A stretch of DNA of 64,000 bases, from contig JALNYK010000013.1 in NCBI GenBank assembly GCA_023229845.1, positions 14,628 through 78,627 of the forward strand. The letters run 5' to 3'. This stretch comes from Gallionella sp. (lineage in GTDB: Bacteria; Pseudomonadota; Gammaproteobacteria; Burkholderiales; Gallionellaceae). Position numbers and translations under genes: made by a program. Numbering within the stretch: position 1 is the first letter of the stretch; every line of letters begins with the position of its first letter. The notes under the pieces are model-generated. The model was not told the DNA's origin and ran no database searches. It saw only the letters and a program-made list of their open reading frames with translations. Positions 52,539 to 60,349 of the stretch are shown piece by piece.

Positions 52539-53444
52539 ATGAACGGCACCACGCTCTGCCCCCATTGCAACACCCGCTTCCGCATCGCCGGCGAGCAGCT
52601 GGATGCGCATCAGGGCATGGTGCGCTGCGGCCATTGCATGCAGGCCTTCGACGCCCGCCCCGGTTTCATCCCCGACCAGCCCGATCCGCAACTGGAACTG
52701 CCCATCGTCGAGCAGCGTGCCACACAGTCCGAGGCAATGCAGCCTGAACCCGCCGAGCAGCCGACTGCCGAGCCGGTCGCCGTAGCGGAAGCGCAGGCCG
52801 AATCACCCGAGGTGTCGAGCGAGCCCGTGTACGACATCTCGCTGGATTTCGCTGCCAACGACCCCCAGTCCGACGAGATGCCGGCCAAGCCGCTGGTGAT
52901 CCAGCCTGCACCGCTGGCCGGAGGCGAAGCGCCCGAAGAAGAGGAGATTCCCCCGGCCCCCCGCAAGCGCCGCTGGCTGTGGATCACGGCTTCTTCGCTG
53001 CTGGCGTTGCTGCTGCTCCTGCAGACGATGTATTTCTTCCGCGTCGAACTCGCCGCGCGCCTGCCCGGCCTGAAGCCTGTGCTGATCGGTTATTGCATGG
53101 CGCTCGACTGCACCGTGCCGCTACCGCAAAACCCCGACCTGATGAGTATCGAATCCTCCGAACTGGAAGCCGACCCGGAGCATGAGAACCAGATCGTCCT
53201 CGTTGCGCTGCTGCGCAACCGCGCCACCCATGTGCAGGCCTTTCCCGTACTCGAACTCTCGCTGAACGACACCCAGGACAAGGTGGTGGCGCGCCGTCTG
53301 TTCAAGCCCGCAGATTACCTGCCCGCCACCGAGAGCGAGGCCGCCGGCCTGCGCCCAAACCGCGAACTCAACATCCGGTTGCGGCTCGATACCACCGATC
53401 TGCGGCCGACGGGGTATCGGCTGGCGTTGTTTTATCCGCAATAA
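52539..53444 (+). CDS. Zinc-ribbon DUF3426 membrane protein
   Basis: It has 301 residues. The N-terminal zinc ribbon carries two CxxC pairs (CPHCNTRFRI and CGHCMQAFDA). A long acidic, Pro/Ala-rich linker (about 45-135) leads to one membrane helix (about 147-168) and a C-terminal extracytoplasmic beta domain (about 170-300). This is the DUF3426/MJ0042-finger architecture that follows prmA in many betaproteobacteria. The function is unknown to me. The start is 13 bases after the prmA stop. Confidence 0.85.
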   Translation: MNGTTLCPHCNTRFRIAGEQLDAHQGMVRCGHCMQAFDARPGFIPDQPDPQLELPIVEQRATQSEAMQPEPAEQPTAEPVAVAEAQAESPEVSSEPVYDISLDFAANDPQSDEMPAKPLVIQPAPLAGGEAPEEEEIPPAPRKRRWLWITASSLLALLLLLQTMYFFRVELAARLPGLKPVLIGYCMALDCTVPLPQNPDLMSIESSELEADPEHENQIVLVALLRNRATHVQAFPVLELSLNDTQDKVVARRLFKPADYLPATESEAAGLRPNRELNIRLRLDTTDLRPTGYRLALFYPQ

Positions 53445-53498
53445 TTCCTGTATTTCTTCGCTTCCCTTGCAGTATCGCGTGAATATGCCTGTTGACAT

Positions 53499-53529
53499 AT
53501 AACGCGCTGCGTAATACCGTTCGCGTTAT
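53499..53529. promoter_or_regulatory. Inverted repeat over the higB start, likely autoregulatory operator
   Basis: ATAACGCG (53499-53506) and CGCGTTAT (53522-53529) form a perfect 8-base inverted repeat. The right arm covers the A and T of the higB start codon. A TTGACA stands at 53492-53497, just before the left arm, and TAATAC at 53512-53517 (14-base spacing). HigA antitoxins usually repress their own promoter at such palindromes. Confidence 0.6.
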
Positions 53530-53806
53530 GATCAAGACATTTTCCTGTAAAGATACGCAGGCCTTGTTCGAGGGGTTGAGTCCGCGCCGTTTCCGGGCAA
53601 TCCAGATAGTGGCCGAGCGCAAGCTGACGCAACTGGATGCTGCTGCCACGCTGGACTTCCTGCGCGCCCCGCCGGGCAACCGGCTGGAAGCCTTGCATGG
53701 AGATCGTAAAGGGCAATGGAGCATCCGCGTGAACGATCAATGGCGTGTCTGTTTCAGGTTCGAGCATGGCGACGTGTTCGATGTCGAGATCGTCGATTAC
53801 CACTGA
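53528..53806 (+). CDS. higB: HigB-type toxin (RelE superfamily)
   Basis: It is a putative ribosome-dependent mRNA interferase of 92 residues. The HigB fold is visible in MIKTFSCKDTQALFEG, RKLTQLDAAATLDFLRAP and the catalytic end WSIRVNDQWRVCFRFEHG followed by VEIVDYH. The toxin gene precedes the antitoxin, the arrangement typical of higBA. Start: ATG 53528; the longer frame to 53492 would read through the operator. Confidence 0.9.
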   Translation: MIKTFSCKDTQALFEGLSPRRFRAIQIVAERKLTQLDAAATLDFLRAPPGNRLEALHGDRKGQWSIRVNDQWRVCFRFEHGDVFDVEIVDYH

Positions 53807-53833
53807 CCAGACAGATCTTGAGGGGAATACAAC

Positions 53834-54133
53834 ATGGCTAAAAATGGAATGCGCCCGATACATCCGGGAGAAATTTTGCGCGAGGAATATCTCGCGCCTA
53901 TGGAAATGAGCGTGCATGCGCTGTCTCAAGCGTTGCGCGTACCCGCGACGCGCCTGCACGAAATCGTCAAGGAGCGCCGGGCGATTACGCCAGATACCGC
54001 GCTGCGGCTGGCACGCTACTTCGGCACGGACGCGCAGTCCTGGCTGAACCTGCAGATGAGTTACGACCTGAAAATCGCCGAGGCGGAGCTGAAGGACAAG
54101 ATCGAGCGCGAAGTGGAGAGGATGGCGGCGTAG
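53834..54133 (+). CDS. higA: HigA-type antitoxin
   Basis: This helix-turn-helix protein of 99 residues neutralises HigB and represses the operon. The family start RPIHPGEILREEYLAPMEMS is followed by an XRE-type helix-turn-helix (ALSQALRVPATRLHEIVKER) and the ALRLARYFGTDAQSWLNLQM segment. A GAGGGG site lies upstream. The antitoxin lies upstream of the inverted-repeat-flanked AlbA_2 cassette. Confidence 0.93.
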   Translation: MAKNGMRPIHPGEILREEYLAPMEMSVHALSQALRVPATRLHEIVKERRAITPDTALRLARYFGTDAQSWLNLQMSYDLKIAEAELKDKIEREVERMAA

Positions 54134-54161
54134 GCCGTGACGGCACCGAGATGCTCATTTA

Positions 54162-54437
54162 ACCGTTCGTGGTGAGCCTGTCGAACCATGAATGGATAAC
54201 ATCAAAATCAAAACCGTCGGGGGTAGCCCGACAGCTAGTCCCTTTTCTTGTCTTGCCAAGAAAAGGAACCAAAAGAAGTCGCCCCCGGTTTGCCGCCCGC
54301 TTCGCGGGTTCCCTGCGTTGCTCGACTGGTCAGGCGGCTGCGGAACTCGCGCTACGCGCTCAGACAGTCCTCGCCGAAATCCCCTGACCAGCCTGCGCTA
54401 CTCGGCGGCGCACAGGGGAGGGAAATTCAAAACCGTA
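54162..54437. repeat. ~275-bp repeat, left copy of an inverted pair
   Basis: It runs from CCGTTCGTGGTGAGCCTGTC to the TTCAAAACCGT near 54435. The inverse copy lies at 55643-55921 with high similarity over its whole length. Landmarks are ACCGTCGGGGGTAGCCCGAC, TTGTCTTGCCAAGAAAAG and GGCGGCGCACAGGGGA. Short frames inside it are artefacts of the repeat. It fills most of the 420-base gap 54134-54553. Confidence 0.9.
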
Positions 54438-54444
54438 AACCCTG

Positions 54445-54470
54445 ATGGAGGGCAACAAGTTGCCCTCCAT
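54445..54470. other. Perfect 12-bp inverted repeat
   Basis: ATGGAGGGCAAC and GTTGCCCTCCAT are separated by two bases. No T-run follows. It lies between the left repeat and the AlbA_2 gene and could act as an RNA hairpin or protein site. Confidence 0.6.
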
Positions 54471-54553
54471 GTTGCGCGATAGGCAAATCTATTTGAGTCC
54501 GGTACATTGCTATCCTATTCGCCAATCCCGTTAATCATTCGAAGGTAATAACA

Positions 54554-55600
54554 ATGGAGCGTGCACGCGAGTTATATGAAAGAGTTGTATCCAACGGTGA
54601 GAATGCAATTAACGAGTTCATTGAAACTCGTGCGTCCGAAGAACTTTTCCTGGATTTCAAGCGTTCGAGCGACGATGGGACGAACCGCCATTTAAGCAAC
54701 ACAGACAGAAATAATCTTGCCAAAGCCATCTCGGGCTTTGGTAATTCTTCCGGTGGCATAGTGGTATGGGGCGTCGACTGTTCAACGGATTATGATGGTG
54801 CAGACGTTGCACGTGCCAAGGTCCCCATTAATAACATCCACCGTTTTTTAGGGAATCTTCAAGGGGCAGTTTCTGGGTGTACGCTCCCCACCCATAACGG
54901 GGTTGAGCACCACCCAATTCTCATCAATGGCAGTAGCAGCGGTTATGTCGTCACTTACATCCCTGCAAGTGAAAATGCTCCGCATCAGGTAGTGGGCAAG
55001 CTTCAATATTACATAAGGGCGGGCTCAGATTTTGTGCCTGCGCCTCATCAGGTCTTAGCTGGCATGTTCGGTCGACGACCGCAGCCACATGTTTACCCAA
55101 TGTTCACTGTTTCACCAGCAAAGAATGATGGTTCAAATTTGATTTGCGAATATCAGATTGTTGTTACAAATGGCGGGCCAGGAATAGCTCGGGATCTTTT
55201 CTTTACCGCCATGATTCACGAAGGCCTAGGTGATAACACTGAAATTTCATGGCAACTACAAGATCAAAACTGGGCTGGAAATTTCACATTTGGCCGGCAA
55301 ATTAGCATTATTTCAAATGAAAGTGTCCGAGTTCCCCCTAAGGCATTTCATATACCGTTAACTCTGCGAATAGTACTGCATCCTCCGTTTACTGAGCGCT
55401 TGATGCTGAAAGGCAATATAGGTTGTTCTGGCTCGCCCACGATGAATGTTGAAATAGAAAATGGTTCGAGCGAAACGAACAAACTTTATGATGAATATTT
55501 TGCACAGCTAAATTCTGGCAATCTACAGGATTCCGTTCGTCACAGAATAGCAACTGACTTGCTCAATATTCGGAATAACAGTGAAATCGCATCAATGTAA
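54554..55600 (+). CDS. AlbA_2 (Schlafen-like) domain protein
   Basis: It has 348 residues. The N-terminal 150 residues match the AlbA_2 putative nucleic-acid-binding domain: ELFLDFKRSSDDG, LAKAISGFGNSSGGIVVWGV and YIPASENAPHQV. The C-terminal half (about 185-320) is beta-rich and I do not recognise it. The gene is clearly more AT-rich than its surroundings and is bracketed by the ~275-bp inverted repeats, so it was probably acquired. GAAGG precedes the ATG. Such domains occur in regulators and in defence-related proteins; the role here is open. Confidence 0.75.
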   Translation: MERARELYERVVSNGENAINEFIETRASEELFLDFKRSSDDGTNRHLSNTDRNNLAKAISGFGNSSGGIVVWGVDCSTDYDGADVARAKVPINNIHRFLGNLQGAVSGCTLPTHNGVEHHPILINGSSSGYVVTYIPASENAPHQVVGKLQYYIRAGSDFVPAPHQVLAGMFGRRPQPHVYPMFTVSPAKNDGSNLICEYQIVVTNGGPGIARDLFFTAMIHEGLGDNTEISWQLQDQNWAGNFTFGRQISIISNESVRVPPKAFHIPLTLRIVLHPPFTERLMLKGNIGCSGSPTMNVEIENGSSETNKLYDEYFAQLNSGNLQDSVRHRIATDLLNIRNNSEIASM

Positions 55601-55642
55601 GCTCGATAAGGTGGGCACGATTTTGAGGTTACCCTACGATTT

Positions 55643-55921
55643 CAGATTTTGAATTTTGCTGTTCATCCCCTGTGCGCCGCCGAGTAGCGGAAAACGGTCA
55701 GGGGATGTCGGCGAGGACTGTTTGAGCGCGTAGCGCGAGTTCCGCAGCCGCCTGACCGTTTGAGCAACGCAGGGAACCGCGAAGCGGCGGCAAACCGGGG
55801 GCGATTTCTTTTGGTTACTTTTCTTGGCAAGACAAGAAAAGTGACTAGCTGTCGGGCTACCCCCGACGGTGTTGATTTTTGTTTTCAGCCATTCATGCTT
55901 CGACAAGCTCAGTACGAACGG
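55643..55921. repeat. ~275-bp repeat, right copy of an inverted pair
   Basis: It is the inverse complement of the left copy, ending CGACAAGCTCAGTACGAACGG. It occupies most of the 343-base gap 55601-55943 before ubiH. I see nothing else there. Confidence 0.9.
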
Positions 55922-55943
55922 CTTAGGGTGCGATGAGATTCAA

Positions 55944-57155
55944 CTATCCGTTCGCCCCGAACATCATCCTCTTCGCGACAAACTTCTTCGCAAACGGCAA
56001 ACAATCCAGCAGAGACAGCGAAGCCGCCCGTGCCGGCGTCAGCAGCGGCAGGTCGTTGGAGAACAGTCGCACCAGCCCGTCGGTGAAGCGTATGCCTGCC
56101 TCGCGGTCGGTGCGGCGGCTGTTGCGGTAGGCGGCACACATGGATTCCGTTCCGAGTTCTGAGGGCTTGGTGTCGAGGATGGCCTGCGCCAGTTCCCACG
56201 CGTCGCGCACGCCCATGTTGAAGCCCTGTCCGGCGACGGGGTGCAGCGTCTGCGCGGCGTTGCCGAGCAGCACGGTGCGGGGCATCGGGGTCTGCTGCGG
56301 TGCGCGCTTCAGGCCTAACGCGAAGCAGCTGCGTTTGCCGACGCCGGTGAATGCGCCGACGCGGTCGCCGAAGTGTTGGTGCAGTTCGTGCAGGAATCTC
56401 GCGTCGCTCCATGCCAGCATCTCCTGCGCGCGTTCGTGCGGCGCGGTCCACACCAGTTCGTAGCCGTCCTGAAAAGGCAGCAATGCCATCGGGCCTTGCG
56501 ATGTGAAGCGTTCGAATGCGGTGTCGGCCTTGAGCGCGGCGCAGGTGACGTGCGTGATCAGCGCGCTCTGGCCGTAGTCGCGCGTCTCGGGCGGGAACTG
56601 TTGCGCCAGCAGGCGGCCGCCGTCGGCGACGACCGCGAGGCGGGCGTGCAGTTCGTGTTCGGTCTCGTCCAGTTGGTAGCGGATCGACGCGCCGTTGCTT
56701 TCGCCCTGCAGCCCGGTGACGGAAGCGCCGTAGATCACCTTCGCGGCGGAGGCGCGCATCGCGCTGTCCAGCGCGTCCTGCAGCACCGGGTAGGGCAGTA
56801 CATAGCCGAGTTCCGGCACGTCGAGTTCGGCGGCGCGCAGCACCGCACGGCCGAAGCTGTGGCGCTGCGAGACATGGATGGTGCGTATCGAAGACACCGG
56901 GTGCAGCTTGTTCCATACGCCGAGGCGGTCGAGCAGCAATCGGGTGCCGCAGGACAGCGCCAGCGCGCGCGCGTCGCTGCTGGCTTCGGCCTTGCGCGCC
57001 TCCAGCACGCGGATGTCCAGGCCGCTGTCGCGCAACGCCAAGGCCAGCGCTGCGCCGACCGGGCCGCCGCCGATGATGGCGATGTCACAATGCTCAATGG
57101 CATCGCATTGTTCAGTCGTGTCGGGCTGTTCGATAGTGACGCGGGGTTCAGTCAT
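55944..57155 (-). CDS. ubiH: UbiH/COQ6-family FAD-dependent ubiquinone hydroxylase
   Basis: This is a flavin monooxygenase that hydroxylates the ubiquinone ring. The dinucleotide motif IIGGGPVGAALALAL is near the N-terminus, DARALALS follows, and the second FAD motif is LGNAAQTLHPVAGQGFNMG. The length is 403 residues. The pepP-ubiH order agrees with E. coli; which ring position it hydroxylates cannot be told by eye, since family members differ between species. The start ATG 57155 overlaps the pepP stop by eight bases. The right 275-bp repeat lies just beyond its 3' end. Confidence 0.88.
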   Translation of the reverse strand: MTEPRVTIEQPDTTEQCDAIEHCDIAIIGGGPVGAALALALRDSGLDIRVLEARKAEASSDARALALSCGTRLLLDRLGVWNKLHPVSSIRTIHVSQRHSFGRAVLRAAELDVPELGYVLPYPVLQDALDSAMRASAAKVIYGASVTGLQGESNGASIRYQLDETEHELHARLAVVADGGRLLAQQFPPETRDYGQSALITHVTCAALKADTAFERFTSQGPMALLPFQDGYELVWTAPHERAQEMLAWSDARFLHELHQHFGDRVGAFTGVGKRSCFALGLKRAPQQTPMPRTVLLGNAAQTLHPVAGQGFNMGVRDAWELAQAILDTKPSELGTESMCAAYRNSRRTDREAGIRFTDGLVRLFSNDLPLLTPARAASLSLLDCLPFAKKFVAKRMMFGANG

Positions 57156-58455
57156 GGCGCATGGTCTCCTCGATGTCTGCGACGGTCTTGGGCGCATCCA
57201 GTGTCAGCACTTCGTTGCCGGTCGCAGTGACCAGCAAGTCGTCCTCGATGCGGATGCCGATGTTCCACAGTTCCAGCGGCACGTCGTCGGCCGGACGGAT
57301 GTAGCAGCCGGGCTCGACGGTCAGCACCATGCCGGGCTGCAGCGGACGCCAGTCGCCGCCGGTCTTGTAGTCGCCGACGTCGTGTACGTCCATGCCCATC
57401 CAGTGGCCGGTGCGGTGCATGTAGTAGCGCTTGTAGCTCTCGGTCTCCAGCACCTCGTCGAGGCTGCCGTGACACAGCTTCAGGTCGACGAAGCCCTGCG
57501 CCAGCACTCGTACCGCGGCGTCGTGCGGGGCGTTCCAGGATGTGCCGGGCCGGACCGCGGCGATCGCGGCGGTTTGTGCGGAGAGCACGATTTCGTAGAC
57601 GTCCTTCTGCGCGCCCATGAAGCGGCCGTTGACCGGGAAGGTGCGCGTGACGTCCGAGGCGTAGCCGTCGAGTTCGCAGCCGGCGTCGATCAGCAGCAGC
57701 TCGCCGTCCAGCAATTGGCAGTTGTTGTCGATGTAGTGCAGCACGCAGGCGTTCGAGCCGCTGGCGACGATGGAGGTGTAGGCCGGGTGACGCGCGCCGT
57801 GGCGGCAGAACTCGTGCAGCAGCTCGGCCTCGACCTCGTATTCGTAGCGGTCGGGGCGGACGAAGCGCATCGCGCGGCGGTGCGCATCCGTGGTGATCGC
57901 GGCGGCGCGGCGCATGATGTCGAGTTCGTGGGCGTCCTTGATCAATCGCGCCTCGTGCAGCAGCGCGCGTACGTCGCGCAGTTCGTCCGGCGCGCGCACG
58001 CCGCTGCGCACCTTTGCCTGCACCGCGGCGCGCAGCTTCAGCAGGCGTTGGTCCCATTCGGCGTCCTTGCCTAGCGGGCAATACAGCACCGGCTGGTTGC
58101 CCATCAGTTCGACCAGTTTTTCATCAAGTTGGGCTATGGTGTACGCGGCGTCGAAGCCGAACTGTTCGCGTGCAGCATCGGGGCCGTGGCGGAAGCCGTC
58201 CCATATCTCGCGATCAAGGTCCTTGTCGCGGCAGAACAGGATGGCTTTGGGCTCGTCGCCTGCAATCAGCACCAGCACCGCCTCGGGCTCGGCGAAGCCG
58301 GTCAGGTAATAGAAGTCGCTGTCGTGGCGGTATTGGTAATGCGTGTCGCCGTTGCGCGGCACTTCGGGCGCGGTCGGGATCACCGCGATGCCGCGCTGCA
58401 TCCTGTCTAGCAGACGGGCGCGGCGCTGGATGTAGGGGTTAGGATCGAAATTCAT
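57148..58455 (-). CDS. pepP: Xaa-Pro aminopeptidase
   Basis: This M24 metallopeptidase removes N-terminal residues before proline. The 435 residues comprise an N-terminal creatinase-like domain (YQYRHDSDFYYLTGFAEPEA) and the pita-bread catalytic domain. Metal ligands are visible in DAGCELDGYASDVTRTF, HRTGHWMGMDVHDVG, VEPGCYI and RIEDDLLVT. ATG 58455 overlaps the murU stop (ATGA); the frame is open further upstream but without family support. Confidence 0.95.
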   Translation of the reverse strand: MNFDPNPYIQRRARLLDRMQRGIAVIPTAPEVPRNGDTHYQYRHDSDFYYLTGFAEPEAVLVLIAGDEPKAILFCRDKDLDREIWDGFRHGPDAAREQFGFDAAYTIAQLDEKLVELMGNQPVLYCPLGKDAEWDQRLLKLRAAVQAKVRSGVRAPDELRDVRALLHEARLIKDAHELDIMRRAAAITTDAHRRAMRFVRPDRYEYEVEAELLHEFCRHGARHPAYTSIVASGSNACVLHYIDNNCQLLDGELLLIDAGCELDGYASDVTRTFPVNGRFMGAQKDVYEIVLSAQTAAIAAVRPGTSWNAPHDAAVRVLAQGFVDLKLCHGSLDEVLETESYKRYYMHRTGHWMGMDVHDVGDYKTGGDWRPLQPGMVLTVEPGCYIRPADDVPLELWNIGIRIEDDLLVTATGNEVLTLDAPKTVADIEETMRHD

Positions 58456-59159
58456 GGCGTATTTTGCTGCGAACGTATGCGGCTGTCGAGTTCGGCGAGC
58501 CGCTGCGGGGTGCCTACGTCCACCCACCAGCCGCGATGGTGTTCGCCGCCGACGCGGCCCGCGGCGATCCGTTCGCGTAGCAGCGGGCCTAGCGGGGCGA
58601 CGCTGCCGCGGGCGATATGGGCGAACAGCTCGGGGCGATAGACGCCGATGCCGGAGAAAGTCAGTGCTGAGTGCCGAGTGCCGAGGACTGAGTTCGTTAC
58701 GCGGCTTGCGTGCAGAACGAAGTCGCCCGTGGGGTTATGTTCGGGGTTGTCGACCATCACCAGATGCGCGTCGTCGTCGCTGGTGAGCAGGGCCACCGCA
58801 ATTGCGGGCAGCCGCGAGAAGTCGTAGTCGCAGAACACGTCGCCGTTGATCACGGCGAACGGTTCGTCACCGAGCAAAGGCATCGCGTTGGCGATGCCGC
58901 CGGCAGTCTCCAGCGCGCTGGCTTCGGGCGAATAGCGGATATGCGCGCCGTAGCGGCTGCCGTCGCCCAGTGCGGCCTCGATCAGATGGCCGAGATGGGC
59001 GTGGTTGACGACCAGTTCGGTAATGCCGGCTTTCACCAGCTGTTCGATGTGCCAGACGATGATGGGTTTGCCGCCGACTTCGAGCAGCGGCTTGGGCGTG
59101 TGGTCGGTCAGCGGGCGCATGCGCTCGCCGCGGCCTGCTGCCAATAGCATCGCGCGCAT
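58452..59159 (-). CDS. murU: N-acetylmuramate alpha-1-phosphate uridylyltransferase
   Basis: In the MurU recycling pathway it makes UDP-MurNAc from MurNAc-1-phosphate. It has the nucleotidyltransferase signature LAAGRGERMRPLTDHTPKP, then FAVINGDVFCDYD, SGIGVYRPELF and WWVDVGTPQRL. The length is 235 residues from ATG 59159. Residues about 156-168 (SVLGTRHSAL) come from a short dispersed repeat (58660-58696). It pairs with amgK upstream and is coupled to pepP. Confidence 0.9.
   Translation of the reverse strand: MRAMLLAAGRGERMRPLTDHTPKPLLEVGGKPIIVWHIEQLVKAGITELVVNHAHLGHLIEAALGDGSRYGAHIRYSPEASALETAGGIANAMPLLGDEPFAVINGDVFCDYDFSRLPAIAVALLTSDDDAHLVMVDNPEHNPTGDFVLHASRVTNSVLGTRHSALTFSGIGVYRPELFAHIARGSVAPLGPLLRERIAAGRVGGEHHRGWWVDVGTPQRLAELDSRIRSQQNTP
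58660..58696. repeat. Short tandem-type repeat inside murU
   Basis: Three to four units of the seven-base pattern GAGTGCC/GAGGACT (read on the plus strand) are translated as SVLGTRHSAL in murU. The same peptide appears in many genomes where this intergenic repeat enters genes, which is from general knowledge. Confidence 0.7.
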
Positions 59160-59183
59160 CAAAGAGGGCCTTTCGCGATTGTT

Positions 59184-59278
59184 CCCTCTCCCGCTTGCGG
59201 GTAGAGGGTTATACCCGCATGGGGCAGGCCGTGGTTGTAACGCGCTGACGCGCTAACAACACACGCTCGGGAGAGGGG
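59184..59278. repeat. Palindromic CCCTCTCCC repeat between amgK and murU
   Basis: CCCTCTCCCGCTTGCGGG and the inverse end CGGGAGAGGG bracket a 95-base noncoding unit with an inner hairpin GCGCGTCAGCGCG. It resembles the element inserted in the MEKHLA gene. Confidence 0.75.
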
Positions 59279-59289
59279 AAGCATGGCAG

Positions 59290-60288
59290 TCAGGAGGCTT
59301 GCTCCGCTTGCGCATGTTCCAGTTCCATCAGCAGGACCAGCAACGGTTTGAGGTCGATGTAGCGATCGCAGGCGGCGCGCAGGTATTTCATCACCAGCGG
59401 CATGTCCTTCAGGTAGCCGGCCTTGCTGTCGCGGTGATACAGCCGCGCGAAGATGCCGAGCACCTTGATGTGGCGCTGCACGCCCATCATCTCGTAGTCG
59501 CGGTAGAACTCGCCGAAGTCGTCGTGCACCGGCAGGCCGGCGCGGCGCGCCTTTTCCCAGTAGGCGATCAGCCAGTCGATGATATCGGCCTCTTCCCATT
59601 CGATGTAGGCGTCCTTGAATAGCGACACCAGGTCGTAGGTGATCGGGCCATAGACGGCATCCTGGAAATCCAATATTCCAGGATTGGGCTCTGTCACCAT
59701 CAGGTTGCGCGAGTGGTAGTCGCGGTGCACATACACCCGGGGCTGTGCGAGGTTGTTGGCGACGATGCGGGTAAAGACCTCTTCCAACTTGGCTTGCTGT
59801 TTGGCGGTCAGCGTCACGCCCAGATGTTTGGCGATATACCACTCTGGGAACAGGTTCAGTTCGCGGCGCAACAACGCCTCGTCGTAGGGCGGCAACTCGT
59901 CTTCGCGCGATGCGCGCTGGATCTTGATCAGCGCGTCGGTGGCCGCACTGTAGAGCCGTTTGGCGTTGGCGATGTCGCCGTCGGCGAGTGCCTGCGCGTA
60001 GGTGGTGTTGCCGAGGTCGGACAGCAGCAGAAAGCCCTGTTCCAGATCCTGCGCATGCACATGGGGCACATGGGTGCCGGCCTCCTCGAACAATCGACCG
60101 ATATGCAGGAACGGCTGGCAGTTCTCGTGTTGCGGCGGGGCATCCATCACGACCAGCGTGCGCTCATTTGCGAATGTGGCGCGAAAATAGCGGCGGAAGC
60201 TGGCGTCGGCGGAAGCCGGAGCGATGGCGATGGTTTCGTTTGGATACAGGCCTTGCAGCCATTCGGTCAGTTGTTGCTGGCGTTGCAT
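59290..60288 (-). CDS. amgK: N-acetylmuramate/N-acetylglucosamine kinase AmgK
   Basis: It phosphorylates the anomeric position of recovered MurNAc (and GlcNAc) so that MurU can activate it. The 332 residues have the aminoglycoside-kinase fold: SFRRYFRATFANERTLVVMD, LLLSDLGNTTYAQAL, the catalytic loop YVHRDYHSRNLM and the metal site GILDFQDAVYGP. It is followed by murU after a repeat and diverges from lptD with a 61-base gap. Confidence 0.9.
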   Translation of the reverse strand: MQRQQQLTEWLQGLYPNETIAIAPASADASFRRYFRATFANERTLVVMDAPPQHENCQPFLHIGRLFEEAGTHVPHVHAQDLEQGFLLLSDLGNTTYAQALADGDIANAKRLYSAATDALIKIQRASREDELPPYDEALLRRELNLFPEWYIAKHLGVTLTAKQQAKLEEVFTRIVANNLAQPRVYVHRDYHSRNLMVTEPNPGILDFQDAVYGPITYDLVSLFKDAYIEWEEADIIDWLIAYWEKARRAGLPVHDDFGEFYRDYEMMGVQRHIKVLGIFARLYHRDSKAGYLKDMPLVMKYLRAACDRYIDLKPLLVLLMELEHAQAEQAS

Positions 60289-60349
60289 ATGGGGATTTTT
60301 CGCTGGTCTTGGTGGTAAACTCGCGCAAGTTTACCATTTGGCTATCGTT

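Noticed and set aside
54169..54482. Small frames in the left 275-bp repeat
   Set aside because: Peptides such as SCLAKKRNQKK arise wherever this repeat occurs in bacterial genomes; there is no ribosome site and the inverse copy shows equivalent frames.
59159..59842. Minus-strand frame of 227 codons overlapping amgK
   Set aside because: It runs across the amgK gene in another frame and ends in repeat DNA; no family features.
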